In this document: positions 11,040-22,302 of the stretch, piece by piece
Layout: each line of letters begins with the position of its first letter
Position numbering within the stretch: the stretch's first letter is position 1
Assembly: GCA_964016985.1 (NCBI GenBank)
Contig: OZ024831.1
Location: forward strand, 82,438,263-82,502,262
Length of the DNA: 64,000 nt
Direction: 5' to 3'
Origin: Anodontia alba
Taxonomy: Eukaryota; Mollusca; Bivalvia; Lucinida; Lucinidae
Notes under the pieces: model-generated
Told to the model about the DNA's origin: nothing
The model's database searches: none
What the model saw: only the letters and a program-made list of their open reading frames with translations
Program-made: the position numbers and the translations under genes

Positions 11040-11361
11040 ATGAGGGAACTTACAGGCTTGTTTATCATCTGTGGCTTGCTTGTCAGTCTGGAAGTTTGCA
11101 ATGCCGCCAGCATACCAGATACAGTCACAGTTCCTCGTGCCAAACGTGATACCTTTACATCACGTATTATTAGTCGTCTCTGTGCCGCCTTCTGTGAAGA
11201 CAACGGAAACTGCACCGTCTCTTTCGAAGGTAAAACATTAGATTTTTTTCAACAAATGTTCGAGTTAACTTTTTAAAGGTCAGAGCTAATTAAAATTATG
11301 CAATATAAATATTGCAGAGACAGGCAGGTGCCGACATTTCGAAAAGATTTCACCGACATAG
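11040..11361 (+). CDS. Secreted cysteine-containing peptide precursor, copy 1 (two exons)
   Basis: Coding exons are 11040-11229 and 11318-11361, joined across an 88-bp GT-AG intron in phase 1, giving a 77-residue precursor. A splice acceptor (TTTCTTCTAG, ending 11027) lies 12 bases before the ATG, so a 5' noncoding exon is expected upstream. Residues 1-22 form a signal peptide with a hydrophobic core (GLFIICGLLVSLEVCNA). A 14-residue propeptide (ASIPDTVTVPRAKR) ends in a dibasic Lys-Arg site for a furin-like or prohormone convertase. The predicted mature peptide is 41 residues with Cys at positions 12, 16, 22 and 32. The 44-bp last exon and its stop align exactly with the paralogue at 40755-41288, the best support for the model. 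Compared with that copy it lacks a Cys-Gly-Ile segment before the splice. The family is not recognised; a hormone, defence peptide or other secreted peptide are all possible. Confidence 0.75.
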
Positions 11362-11398
11362 CACTGAGTAGTTTTGCTGTATATTAATAGAGAATTTA

Positions 11399-11408
11399 AT
11401 AAATAAAT
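11399..11408 (+). promoter_or_regulatory. Polyadenylation signal, peptide gene 1
   Basis: Overlapping AATAAA hexamers begin 38 bases after the stop codon. The same run, preceded by the shared AGTAGTTTTGCT, follows gene 2 at about 42490-42540, displaced by about 1.2 kb of inserted DNA. Confidence 0.5.
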
Positions 11409-11409
11409 A

Positions 11410-11955
11410 AGTAAATAGTCTCTTAGACCGTGACTGACGTGCACGTACAATTTTAACTAGCTTGTTCGAAGTACAATGAGAGGTATTGTAGTCACCACGG
11501 TCGTCCGCGTTCCCGGTCCCGTTCCACGTTTACGTCACACTGTTTAAGTTTTACATGCAAGTTTTTTAAGTGCTTATAACTCGGCATCCATATTTGGAAA
11601 ATATGGGCCTGGGAGAATCTTCTTTGATTCAAAATACTGATTCCAGGTTTGTGCCCCGAGGCGGGCTAGAGGTAAATTCTAGGACGCAACACTGCGTTAA
11701 AGTTTTATATGCAGGCTTTCCAAATGCTCATATCTCGGCAGTCACTTGTCAATAAGTGTTCATGTTTGGGACAGGGGTGGGGGCCTGGGAGGGCCTTCTT
11801 TGTTTCAATAGATACTGACTAAGGTTCATGCCCCGGGGAGGGGTTTAGGGCCAGCAGGTAGGATATCTTTGTAAAGTGTTCTAATGCATTTATGTTATGC
11901 AGTCAACAGCTAAACAGTAATTAAGTCATAGATTGAACATCCGTTTGACACTGAC
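11410..11955. other. Duplicated 3' flank of peptide gene, locally repeated
   Basis: Two internal copies (11580-11690 and 11740-11870) of a segment with ACTTGTCA, GGCCTGGGAG, TTCTTTGATTC, GATACTGA and TGTGCCCCG.GG. The first copy and its left neighbour match 42560-42830; the second matches 52660-52800. The region therefore defines block B of the large duplication, which in unit 2 was split by about 9.8 kb of transposons. Confidence 0.75.
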
Positions 11956-12610
11956 CTCAATGTCTTGAATTGAAGATCACGGCGACCTATATTCCATAGT
12001 AAAGCGATTTTTCCTTATATCTTGAAGATTATCTGATGGATAAATATGGTATTTGGGATATTGTTCCATGTGACACCGAGATTAAAATCATCATATTTAA
12101 GTCAGATTGACCTATATCCCATAGTCCAGCAATTTTGCGTATATTTGAAGCTTATTTGATGGATAAATGTTGTATACTGGATATTGGTTGCAGGTTCCAT
12201 GGAACACCAAGACTGATCTCATATCATATGTAGGTTAGTGTTACAGCTTGCCACATTCCATCGATTTTGCTATATATCTTTAAGGCTGTTAGATGAATAA
12301 ATGTCAAACGGGATATTGGTTCCATGTGACACTAAAATTGAACTAATATAGTCATAGAACATGTAGGTCAATGTGACCGATGTTTTGCAACTCAGTGATT
12401 TTGCCTTGTATTCTTTAAAACTATTTGATGGATGAACGTCAGACTTGGGATACTGGTTCCATATAACAAAAATATAGGCCTGATAATACACGAAAGCCAA
12501 TGTGACCTATATTTTTTGGATCAATTATTTATAACTTGAACACTATTTGAGGGATAAACGTCATACTTGGGATATTGGTTTCATGTGACACGAAGATTGA
12601 CTCCATCTGA
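11956..12610. repeat. Degenerate tandem array, about 120-137-bp period
   Basis: Five diverged units recognised by a TTGATGGATAAATG anchor near 12032, 12158, 12290, 12427 and 12547, each followed by GGGATATTGGTTCCATGTGACAC and by GACCTATATTCCATAG-like sequence. One related unit survives in unit 2 at about 52850-52950. Confidence 0.8.
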
Positions 12611-12732
12611 TATACCATTCTGGATACAGAGAACAAATAAGCTCCGTAGCTCTTCGTCTCTCTCTGGATTGATCTGATCTTCTTATAACTGTCAATGCAT
12701 CCGCTGGATATGTGTAAACGATTAAACCAAAC

Positions 12733-13003
12733 CATTACGAAACATGCCTATTCAAATATACTAAAAATTTTACCACCAAAAAATGAAAATTTTCAGATAA
12801 AAAAATCTGACATTTTTCATATTTCTGCTCAAAACATAGATTATGGGTACTCGTTAGAACCTCCTCGGCGGTTCTAACGAGTACCCACAATCTATGTTTT
12901 GAGCAAAATATGAAAAATAATTTATACCCCCGTAAACCCCAGTTTTACTATATAAAAGTGGGGTTTAAGGGGGTCAGAATTATATAGGCATGTTTTCGTG
13001 ATG
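12733..13003. mobile_element. Hairpin MITE family H, copy 1
   Basis: Ends are CATTACGAAACATGCCTA and the complement of TAGGCATGTTTTCGTGATG. The centre is a palindrome whose arms carry GGGTACTCGTTAGAACC and GGTTCTAACGAGTACCC, followed by a second inverted pair (AAACCCCAGTTTTACTATAT / AAAGTGGGGTTTAAGG). No coding capacity. Six copies lie in this window. No consistent target duplication was found. Confidence 0.9.
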
Positions 13004-13104
13004 CAACAACTGATCTTAAATGTTATGGCTGCATATAATTAGACAAATATTCCTGATATTAACCAGCTCAGATTGCTTAATATCAAGTTTGTTTGAGTAC
13101 ACTA

Positions 13105-16036
13105 TTAATATATGTCACTACTATCAAAACGTTTATCCCGCCAGTAATCATCTAGACGTGTTTTAAATTGCAGAACTGTCTTTGAAGATATTATCTCTTC
13201 AGGTAAGGAATTCCAGCTGTCAATTACTCTGACAGCAAAAGAATTATATCTAACTGACTTTCTCTGCGTACTTTATATAACTTTTCAAAATGTCCACGTG
13301 TTGTTGTATCAGAAAATTGAAAGAATTTGTCTGGTGATCAATCATAAACTTGAATTAGATCGCCTCTTTTTCGACAGTATAACAAAGTAGGAAGATTTAG
13401 GGCTTGAAGTCTATTTTCATAGCTTAAATGTCGTAAATCAGGCAATATCCTTGTTGTTGACCTCTGTGTGTTTTCAATTATTCTAATATCCTTTTTTTTG
13501 AACAGGGAACCTGGCTGAATTACCATAATCAACATGTGAGCGTATGAGGGATTTGTACAAAATCAAGAATATAGAGTAATCTAAGTATGTAGATGACCTC
13601 TTTATAAGTCCAACTATTTTGTTAGCTTTATTTGCTGCCATATTGATATGCTCATTAAACTTTAGATTACTTTGGAAAATTACACCAAGATCCTTTTCCC
13701 TATCAACCTTTACACTATTTTTGAGTTGAAAAAGAGTAACCATTTGGCTGTCCATTGGCATAATTGTACATATCACCTTGAATGTCTTCAAAATCCTCAA
13801 TGTTGTTGATTTCCTTATATGCCTTTGCATCGGCTGCAAAGAGCTTACATTGTGTCTTGACAATATCAGGCAGATCATTAATGTATAATGTAAATAACAG
13901 CGGCCCCAAGATAGAGCCCTGGGGGACATCACTAGTAACTTTAGTCCATTCAGATGTTATTCCATTAATCAAAACCCTCAGCTGCCTGTCAGATAGGAAT
14001 TTAAAGGTCAGAGTTTATGACCGTTTTAAGATATTGCCTGTCATTCTGTAACTTCTTAGCTTTATCAACACACGATTGTAGGGGACAGAGTCAAACGCTT
14101 TTTGGAAATCTAAACAAATAGCGTCCACAGAAAATCCTTTGTCCAGTGATAACATCCAGTCATTCAACACCTCTAGAAGTTGCAAAATACACTCTCTTCT
14201 ATCCCGAAGTCCAAACTGGTTATCTGTAAAAAAATAGTGTCTGTACAGTGTGACATTACGGATGATCTTATGATTTTCCCCAGTAATCCACATAACACTG
14301 GGGTAAGGCTAATCGGTCTATAGTTACATGATAAAGCTTTGTCACCACCTTTAAAGATACATCTAACATTTGCAGTTTTCCATACCAAGAGCAGTTCACC
14401 CTCATTAAGCGATTTATTAAAGAGGACAGGTAAGGCTAATTCACTGTCTCACTTTATCAATGGTTACCACAATATCGCATATACCAGTGTCCATATGACT
14501 CTCAATACTAGATGTATCTTCATCTTCAGCTGTAAATACAGAGGAAAATAAAGCATCGAAAGTTTCAGCTTTATCTTTATCATCAGTTACAATATTGTCA
14601 TTGTCATCTCTTTCCAATGCCACTTCTAATCTGAGTCTTAGATCTTATAAATTTCTAGAAGGATCTAGGGTTAACTTTAGAGTCTATAGCAATACCTTTT
14701 TCAAACTTTCGCTTAGAATATCTAATACATCTCGGTACCTTATTCCTAATCTTACAGTATTTTAAATAATCTTCTCTCTTTTCTGGAATAGCTATATTTT
14801 TTCCATGCACGATATTTCTCTTCTACCAGTTTGTGACAATAATAATCCATCCACGTAGGTTTAGTCTCTTTTTTGGCTATTGGAGTTTCTGGAATTGTCT
14901 GTTCAATAACGTTATTTATCTAATTGGAAAAAAAACAACTCTCTTGTAAGTTCATATCAGAAATTTTTGACCATTGTACTTTATTTAACATGTCTTCAGC
15001 TAGCATATAATTACCTTTATAAAAGTTTCTTTTGCCTCTCTGAGGAGGTGCATTAGTTTTTAATGTATTATCCAGAATTAGTTCTATACTTAAGTGATCA
15101 CTACTGCCAAGTCTTGACGTTAACTTAAGATTTGAAATTATGTCAATATCATTAATTAAAAGTATGTCTAACGCATTACAGGGTTCTGATCCTCTCCATC
15201 ACATAGGATGTGTTACTGGTTGTTCTAGAGAATGGTCTCTTAAACATTCCATGAACTTAAACTCAATATGCTCTTCACTTGCAGCTGTTGTCAGAGTATC
15301 CCAATTAATTCCAGAAAATTAAAATCTCCTAGTATGATTTTGTGTGTATAGTTCTCATTAGATAATCTATCTAGAAGACTTAACAAACTCTGAGTATTCT
15401 CAACACTGGAGTTTGGACTTCTATAAATATCACCAAAAAGGTATCTATTATGAGCATCAAGTTCTAAATAGATTCAAACACTTTCTAGAAATTCATAGTC
15501 AGTGAGGTCCTTCCTCATATTAGCTGGTAAATGGTCTTTAACATAAATAATTAAACCCCTACTTGGTTCACTGAAATTACTTCTAAAACACTTATATCCC
15601 AAAATTTTCAGTTCAGAGGGATAAATAGAACTGGAGTCTATGTTCACAGAGTATACTTCAGTAATGATCAAAATATCAAAATTCTTGCTATGAGTTCTAA
15701 TTCTCAATTCATCCATTTTATTAACTAAATTGTTAGCATTACTATAGTAGATTGATAACACAGCTCTTTCTATATCTGGTGAAAAACCAGAAGGGTCATT
15801 ATAAGGATCAGAAGTAACGCCATGCTCACTATACAATAGAGTTGATTCAGATGATATATTTTGATTGTCAAATTCACTTCCTGATCCAGCAAGTATACAA
15901 GAGACATCACTATCAATGCCGTAGTTAATTGTTTCTTCTGAGTCACTACCTCTATCAAACACTGTAAAATACAAATAACATCTGTAACACTTAATTCTGT
16001 TTTCAAAGAGATTACTTGAAAAAGTTTTTTTAGAAA

Positions 16037-16040
<4 letters not shown>
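13105..16040 (-). pseudogene. LINE ORF2: endonuclease and reverse transcriptase remnants
   Basis: Read from high to low coordinates. An acidic N-terminal region is followed by an AP-endonuclease start (SIYYSNANNLVNKMDELR..ILIITEVY, about 15640-15755). A gap with no long frame follows, then reverse-transcriptase blocks: NYRPISLTPV (about 14320), DNQFGLRDRRECILQLLEVL, LDFQKAFDSVPYNR (about 14080), VPQGSILGPLLFTLYINDLP (about 13900) and the active-site block, which reads LFAADAK where the family has FADD. The C-terminal part continues as KDLGVIFQSNLKFNEHI, LYKSLIRSHVDYG and RKRGDLIQVYD to about 13105. At least five frameshifts or stops and loss of one catalytic Asp mean it is dead. It is flanked on the low side by hairpin MITE copy 1. 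Confidence 0.88.
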
Positions 16041-16069
<29 letters not shown>

Positions 16070-16080
16070 AAGAAAAAAAA
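16041..16080. repeat. Poly(A) tract
   Basis: About 29 A residues, then A-rich sequence, lying between the LINE ORF2 start and the satellite-like array. It may be the 3' tail of a plus-strand insertion or a replication-slippage tract. Confidence 0.9.
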
Positions 16081-16082
16081 GA

Positions 16083-18190
16083 GTCCCCTCCCCGCCAACC
16101 CCGCCATAGTTGTCATTCTTGTAGGCGACACGTCATCTCGTCCTGTTCTTTATTTCTACCAAGTATCATCAAAATATTGTGAAATTTGTGAAAGGTATTC
16201 GAGTATAAGAGCGGACACAAAATCAAATTTAAACACAAGAAGGGGAGATAAAAAAGTAAGAAAGCCGGGGTTGACATTCTTGTACTCAACACATCATCTC
16301 GCCCTGTTCTACATTTTTACCAAGTATCATCAAATTATTCCAAAGGGTATTAGTGCTACAGAGCGGACACGAAATCAATTTCAAACACGAAGCGGAGGTA
16401 ACTACAAAAATAAGAAACCAACATTGTCATTCTGTACGTGACACGTCGTCTCATCCTGTTCTACTTTTCTACAAAGTATCATAAAAATATTCCAAAGTGT
16501 ATTAGACTTAAAGAGCGGACACAAAATCAATGCATTATCACTGTCAAATATAACAAAGGGAGATAATTCCAAAAGTAAAAAAGGCAGAGTTATCATTGTT
16601 TTCTACATTTCTACCAAATACCATCAAAATAATCCAAAGGGTATCCCAGTTACAGAGAGGACAAAAAATCAATTTCAAAAACAAAACAAAGGAAGACAAA
16701 TCCAAAGCTAACAAAGCCAGAGTTGTCATTCTTGTACGCGATACGTCGTCTTGTCCTATTCTACATTTCTACCAAGCATCATAAAAATATTCCAAAGGGT
16801 ATTCAACTTACAGAGCGGACACAAAATCAATGCATTATTACTGTCAAATATAACAAAAGGAGATGTAAGAAAGGCAGAGTTGTTATCCTTGTACGTCGTC
16901 TAGTCCTGTTCTACATTTCTATCAAGTACCATCAAAATATTCCAAAGGGTTTTTGAGTTACAGAGCGCACACGAAATCTATTTCAAACAAATCAAAGGGA
17001 GATAACTCCAACAGTAAGAAAGCCAGAGTTGTTATTCTTGTACACGACGCGTCATCTCTCCTTATCTGCATTTCTACCAAGTATCATAAAAATATTCCAA
17101 AGTAAATTTGACTTACAGAGCGGACACGAAATCAATGCATAATCTCTGTCAAATATAACAAAATGAGCCTAACTATACCTAATTCAGTGCCACAGAGGCC
17201 TTTCTGTTATTTAAACTTCATCAATGTGGCTAAACCTCAAAAGTTTGGAAATGAAACATATGATGCGCATGTCTTGGCAAGCAGCAAGGCATACAGAAAG
17301 CAAAATACGCCTAAAAACCCGCTAGGATACATGTCATTTAGACAAGTCAGTCTTAGTTTTAGATTTTTTTTTGAATTTGTACTATTCTAACAAAGATTTA
17401 GGTATAAAAATAGTTATTTAATTCAGTACTTAAGTACTGACGTTAAGACCGCAGTATCAACCTCAGCACTTAGGAACTGATACTGAACCGATGATATCCT
17501 CGGGGACGAACGAATCATCCACCAGCAGAGATACCGACCCAGTGGTTTGCAATATGGGCTTTGCTATACCTAATTTAGTGCGACAGAGGCCTTTCTGTCA
17601 TTTAAACTTAATCAGTGTGGCTAAACCTCAAAAGTTTGGAAATGAAACATATGATGCGCATGTCTTGGCAAGAAGCAAGACACACAGAAAGCAATAAAAG
17701 CCTAAAAAGTGGATCCCGGACCTGCTAAGATACATGTCATTTTGACAAGTCAGTCTTAGTTTTAGATATTTTTTTTTTGAATTTGTACTATTCTAACAAA
17801 GATCGAGGTATAAAAATAGTTGTTTGATTCAGTACTTAAGTACTGACGTTAAGACCGCAGTATCAACCTCAGCACAAAGCGAGATAACGCCAAATGTAAG
17901 AAAGGCAGAGTTGTCATTCTTGTATGCGACACATCGTCTCGTCCTGTTCTACATTTCTACCAACTACCATCAAAATATTCCAAAGAGTATTCAATTTACA
18001 GAGCGGACACGAAATCTACTTTAAACAAAACAAAGGAAAATAATTCCAAAAGTAAGAAAGCCGGAGTTGTCATTCTTGTACATGACATGTCGTCTTGTCC
18101 TGTTCTACATTTCTACAAGGTATCATCAAAATATTCCCAAGGGTATTCAAGTTACAGAGCGGACAACGGATTCCGTCCCAAAAACAATAT
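16083..18190. repeat. About 150-bp satellite-like array inside a LINE
   Basis: Units carry AGAGTTGTCATTCTTGTACG, GACACGTCGTCTCGTCCTG, TTCTACATTTCTACCAAG, TATTCCAAAGGGTATT, TACAGAGCGGACACGAAATC and AAAGGGAGATAACTCC. Anchors ACAGAGCGGACAC recur near 16203, 16355, 16507, 16645, 16806, 16961, 17110, 17995 and 18150 (spacing 138-161 bp). An unrelated segment, itself present twice, breaks the array at 17165-17870. Confidence 0.9.
17165..17870 (+). repeat. Duplicated coding-like segment inside the array
   Basis: Two copies (17165-17465 and 17558-17870) each read in frame as a peptide with RPFC.LN.I.VAKPQKFG and NETYDAHVLA, followed by a shared noncoding tail (TTGAATTTGTACTATTCTAA, TTCAGTACTTAAGTACTGAC). 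Many differences between the copies are silent or conservative. The family is not recognised; it could be a captured exon or a transposon gene fragment. Confidence 0.6.
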
Positions 18191-18289
18191 GTCCCCTACC
18201 CTTCGGCGGGTCGGGGCATAAATACAATAATGATAGATTGATAATAATCTGGTACAACTGTGCAACGTATTAACAGTTTATTTACAGGT

Positions 18290-19475
18290 GTTTGTTCCAA
18301 AGAGCTATTACATATTACCTACTGGCGGCCCCTCCTCATGGCCACCATTCGAGAAAGGCTCATCAGTAGCATTATCATTGCCCACTTTCACAATTCTACC
18401 ATTTTTTATTTTTAAATTAGACTCTCCAAGCACATTCATTTTCTTGCCTTAATTTGAAAGCCTCCTCCCTCTGTCGTTCTGTTAAGTCAGGTGTAAGGTA
18501 AATGTTGCAAAATAATTCATCTTCACTATTTCTGAGTACCATACCCGCTTTAAGTAATTTAAGTAATTGTCTCTTAACCTCGTAAGTACGAACTGAAAAT
18601 CTTAAAGGTCTACACTGTAAAGTTCCATTAATCTCTTTTCTCGCCCTAAGCCTAACAGGCTTAATATCATTGCCAGAAACTGGAAAATTCAATTTTATGT
18701 CAAACAGATTGGTCAAGAAGTCCACATCTTCATTTAGCCTGTCCTGAATTTCTGCTTGCTTACTTTCGGGTATATTAAAGCAAACTATATTCAATCTCCT
18801 ACCTTCTATTTCTTTTCGGTTCTTCCAATTCATTGTGTACAAGTTCCTTAATGTCATCTTTAGATACCTGATCATTTTCTATGTTAATTAAAGGGGAACG
18901 CAACCTTAAAACATATTGTGCTACAAAGTAAAGAACTTCACAAACCATGAATTTTGATACAAATTTGATCAAAATCGGTCAAGAATTAAGGAAGTTATGG
19001 GCAATCAAATATTTTAACATTGGTGGTATGGGCGCCGCCATTTTGAATATTTAATGAGATTTCACAAAAGTTTAAAAATCTATTTTAAAAGTTGTTCTTC
19101 TACTTTGGGGGAAATGATTGCTTGTCACTATAATTAAGCATATGTTAAACACTGTAGCAAAATATTCTTGAAGACCGATTATAATTAGGTTTTATATATT
19201 TTATTTGGGCTGTATGACGTCACAAGCCTAAAATATGGCGGCATCCATGACGGCCATTTTGAATATATTCAAACCACTATAACTTCCTTATTTCTCGACC
19301 GTTTTTGATAAAACTTGTATCAAAGTAAATTGTTTGCTTAGTATGTTACTCCAGGAGACACTTATATCGTAACTTACATTGCGTTCTCCTTTAACAACTC
19401 TCTCTTCTAACTTATCCCGTCTTTCCTCAACATTACCAAGCCTAACAAGCATTTTATGTACACCATAGACCTATA
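18290..19475 (-). pseudogene. LINE ORF1 (RNA-binding protein) remnant, MITE-interrupted
   Basis: Read from high to low coordinates: a coiled-coil stretch (VEERRDKLEERV, about 19430-19395), an interrupting MITE, then KDDIKELVHNELEE and, after a frameshift, an RRM-like core RRLNIVCFNIPESK (about 18800) and a C-terminal domain ending LTERQREEAFKLRQENE (about 18430). The order coiled coil, RRM-like domain, C-terminal domain is that of LINE ORF1 proteins, which coat the element RNA. Frameshifts and the insertion make it non-functional. The longest open piece is 18417-18875. Confidence 0.75.
18892..19390. mobile_element. piggyBac-type MITE inserted in LINE ORF1, 499 bp
   Basis: TTAA flanks at 18888-18891 and 19391-19394. 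Inverted termini are AGGGGAACGCAA and the complement of TTGCGTTCTCCT. Long subterminal inverted sequence (GGAAGTTATGGGC/ACTATAACTTCC, GCGCCGCCATTTTGAATAT/GGCCATTTTGAATAT) extends inward. The LINE coiled-coil frame continues on either side. Confidence 0.88.
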
Positions 19476-19480
19476 TTTCC

Positions 19481-19941
19481 TAGTCGTGATTTTAGCGACT
19501 TTAAAACGCCACAATACAAAATATGCCTGGCAGGCAAGGTACGCTGTCCTGGACAGCTCTTAGTGAGGTAGCATGTCGTTAACTAGTCATTGCCTAATAC
19601 GTGCTATTTAATCAACATTCATTCAACATCGGCTTGACACTTAGCACTCTGGGTATTTGAAACATTTACCTTATTTTCCCCAGAAATATTTTCCTTCAAT
19701 GGAGGCAATTTGCATGAAATGTCAAATCCTGTTTTGCTGGGGAAAAAATAACATCAATGTATCGTCAGCTGAATTAGCTCAGAGAGTGGTTTAGTTTTAT
19801 TTTTACAAACAGTTCAGGTCTTTAAATGATCAGGACCGTTTATCTTTCTTTCTTACGCTTTAAGACATTTGGAGAGTCATTGGGAACCATCTCGCATAGA
19901 TAATTCAAATAGTATTCAACCATAAGAGTAATTGGGATGAA

Positions 19942-19982
<41 letters not shown>

Positions 19983-20130
19983 CACTTAACAGTTTTCATC
20001 TATAAAGCATAAATTTTATCTGAGCTTCAAGCAATCATTAGGGAGGGGCGAGTCAACCTTAAAATTCTCGGGGGCTTATTCAAATTGTAAACTCCTTGAC
20101 TAATTACTGTGAAAACTACGAATTTTATAA
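19481..20130. other. No gene seen; MITE fragment and trinucleotide repeat
   Basis: Includes a palindromic MITE relative at 19640-19800 (GGAGGCAATTTGCATGAAATG with CTTAGCACTCTGGGTA) and an (AAT)n run at 19941-19978. The rest has no recognisable feature. Confidence 0.6.
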
Positions 20131-20334
20131 CCCTTTTATCCCTGAGTTTCTGAAGTGGATTCTTCTGTCTTTAATTTTGGACATATCCATTGTTACAGCT
20201 GGAGGTGTCATTAAAAATACAAACCGAATGGCAAAATGTGTAGATCATGACGAGACGGCTCGTTATGAGCAGTCTCATCTGCTTCTACACGGTTTGCAAA
20301 GACATATAACTTGGTCTGCAGGGTTGAGAGATAA
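20131..20334. mobile_element. TTAA-family MITE with hairpin core, decayed
   Basis: Left end CCCTTTTATCCCTGAGTTTC, right end GGTCTGCAGGGTTGAGAG. Both ends match the better preserved element at 56437-56668 in the opposite orientation. The core has GTGTAGATCATGACGAGACG, and its partner arm reads TCTGCTTCTACACGGTTTGC. Confidence 0.6.
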
Positions 20335-20383
20335 ACTAGAAACCTCCCAGAGATATTAGGCTGCGCTTCCCTCAGTTTTTATC

Positions 20384-20662
20384 CATTATGAAAACATGCC
20401 TATATGAATGTACAGAAAATTTTACCACTAAAAATGAAAATTTTCTGATAAAAAAATCTGATATTTTTCCTATTTCTGCTCAAAACATAGATTGTAGGTA
20501 CTCGTCGAGAACCGCCTCGATGAGGCGGTTCTAACGAGTACCCACAATCTATGTTTTTGAGCAGAAATAAGAAAAATAATGTATACCCCTGTAAACCCCA
20601 GTTTTTCTAAATAAAAGTAGGGTTTATGGGGGTCAAAATTATATAGGCATGTTTTCGTGATG
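20384..20662. mobile_element. Hairpin MITE family H, copy 2
   Basis: Same termini and central palindrome as copy 1, with the arms meeting at AACCGCCTCGATGAGGCGGTT. Confidence 0.9.
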
Positions 20663-21157
20663 TACGGTCGGACCGTTCGCCTAGCGAATATTCAGATGAG
20701 CACAATCTGGTCAGAATTTTCACTGGACGCATTTCTGAAGCAAACGATTATGCGAATGCGCAGGCTGAGTTAAGTCTGCACTGGGCACACGTGTTAGAAG
20801 GTACATTTTCTCATTTTGCGGTTCATTTACTACCATGTGCGTTTCTTTTTCCTTGTTGTATGTATTGATAATTAATGTTGCTATGGTGACCATAACTGTA
20901 ACACAATCATGTATTTGTTGAGAATTGTAAAAAAACATAAGTAAAGATACCCAGGAAATGCCTAAGTCACGAAGCAGAGTCCTCCCGAGATACCTTTTTG
21001 TAAATGTTGATAATTAATGTTCCTGTGGTAACCATAACTGTTACCCAGTCGTGTATGTGTTGAGAATTGTAAAAATATAAGTAAAGATACCCAGGAGTTG
21101 ACACAGTCACAAAGGACAGTCCTACCGAGACACCTGTTTGTATATGTTGATGATTAA

Positions 21158-21394
21158 CCCTTAAAGCGCCAAGAAAAACTGCATCTGAAAATGTCGTCTG
21201 TTTATGTCGTCTGCTGAATATTCTTGCAGACTTTTCAAACCTATTTTTGCATACATGCAAACAGTGTGGATCCTGATCAGACTGCTCCTAAAGGAGCAGT
21301 CTGATCTGGGTCCACACTGTTTGCAAAAATGACTTTTAAAATCACAAGCAGATGACAAAGCAGACGACAATAGTTGTGATTGGCGCTTTAAGGG
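21158..21394. mobile_element. piggyBac-type MITE family P, perfect TTAA, 237 bp
   Basis: Perfect 14-bp termini CCCTTAAAGCGCCA and complement, with TTAA at 21154-21157 and 21395-21398. The second-level inverted pair is GTCGTCTG...CAGACGAC. The core hairpin pairs GCAAACAGTGTGGATCC with GGGTCCACACTGTTTGC around a GGAGCAGTCTGATC palindrome. A sister copy is at 32127-32360. Confidence 0.95.
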
Positions 21395-22106
21395 TTAATG
21401 TTGTCATGGTAAACATTACAGTTACAAAATCATTTATTTGTAAAGAATTGTAAAAGTATAAGTGAAAATACCCAGGAAATGCCACAATCACGATGCACAG
21501 TCCTCCCGAGACACAAAAAAGGAGACGAGGAACAAACATTGACAAAACAAACATCACATGTGACACCACAGACGCACAAAGAAAGATCATATAAATGCAA
21601 CAGAGGGTCCGCCTTGGGACTGTTAGTAGGAAATCTGCTGAGAGTCTTAAACCAATTTTACTTGAAACCTCATCCTTAATTCTGATGCAACGCCAATTAA
21701 AAAACCTTAAAAGCTCAACTGTTTAAAAAACACTAAATCAAAACCGCTGCACAGTAAAAGCATAATGTTTTTTTTTTTTCTTTTGCAGGGCATTTAGTGT
21801 TGGCCTTTGGCGAAATTTGAAAGTCAAAACTTGTTCTTATGTTCTTATATCATCAGTAGCTTTGAATAGAAATGAACTTTTATTATGTCTTTGTTGTATC
21901 TCTGGAAGCCACATTATAATTTAGTGAACCTTCGGACATGTGTGCCTAGCGAGGGCTCATTCTGCACATACGTGCAATATGACCAGAGTCTTCGCTGTAC
22001 GTCTAAAGAATAATAAATCCGAGTACTGAAAATCAGACGCCACAGAACATGACGCCTGATCAAAGTCTACACTGTTTCCACTCATCTAGCAGTTTCTTAC
22101 CCGTCT

Positions 22107-22302
22107 CGTCCCTGCAGACCCGTACAGATACCATTGCAAACAGTGTAAATCTAGTAAGAAGGCACACACGAGCCGTCTCATCAGGATCTACATTGTTTGC
22201 CATTCTAGGGTTGATTTTAGACTAAAACCCCTTTTTGCATCAGTGGACTTGTCCAAACTCAAGGATGGAAGTCCACTTCAGAAACTCAAGGGTGAAAGGG
22301 TT
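22107..22302. mobile_element. TTAA-family MITE with hairpin core
   Basis: The right end CACTTCAGAAACTCAAGG.GAAAGGG abuts TTAA. The left end CCTGCAGACCC matches the partner end of the copy at 56437-56668. The core has GCAAACAGTGTAAATC and CATCAGGATCTACATTGTTTGC. It sits at the same place in both large units, so it predates the duplication. Confidence 0.65.

Larger units (their letters stand above)
13010..19480 (-). mobile_element. Non-LTR retrotransposon (LINE), split and decayed
   Basis: A minus-strand LINE with ORF1 near 18.3-19.5 kb and ORF2 (endonuclease plus reverse transcriptase) at 13.1-16.04 kb. The region between them is replaced by a poly(A) tract and a satellite-like array (16041-18190), and a TTAA MITE interrupts ORF1. 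Motif order and the C-terminal RKRGDLIQVYD block fit the Jockey/CR1-type superfamily with an AP-type endonuclease. Both ends are approximate. Confidence 0.8.

Noticed and set aside
21161..21370. Conserved ORF pair MSSALSSAC... at 21161-21370 and 32130-32336 as paralogous proteins
   Set aside because: Both lie entirely within copies of the same palindromic TTAA MITE; conservation reflects the MITE, not coding.
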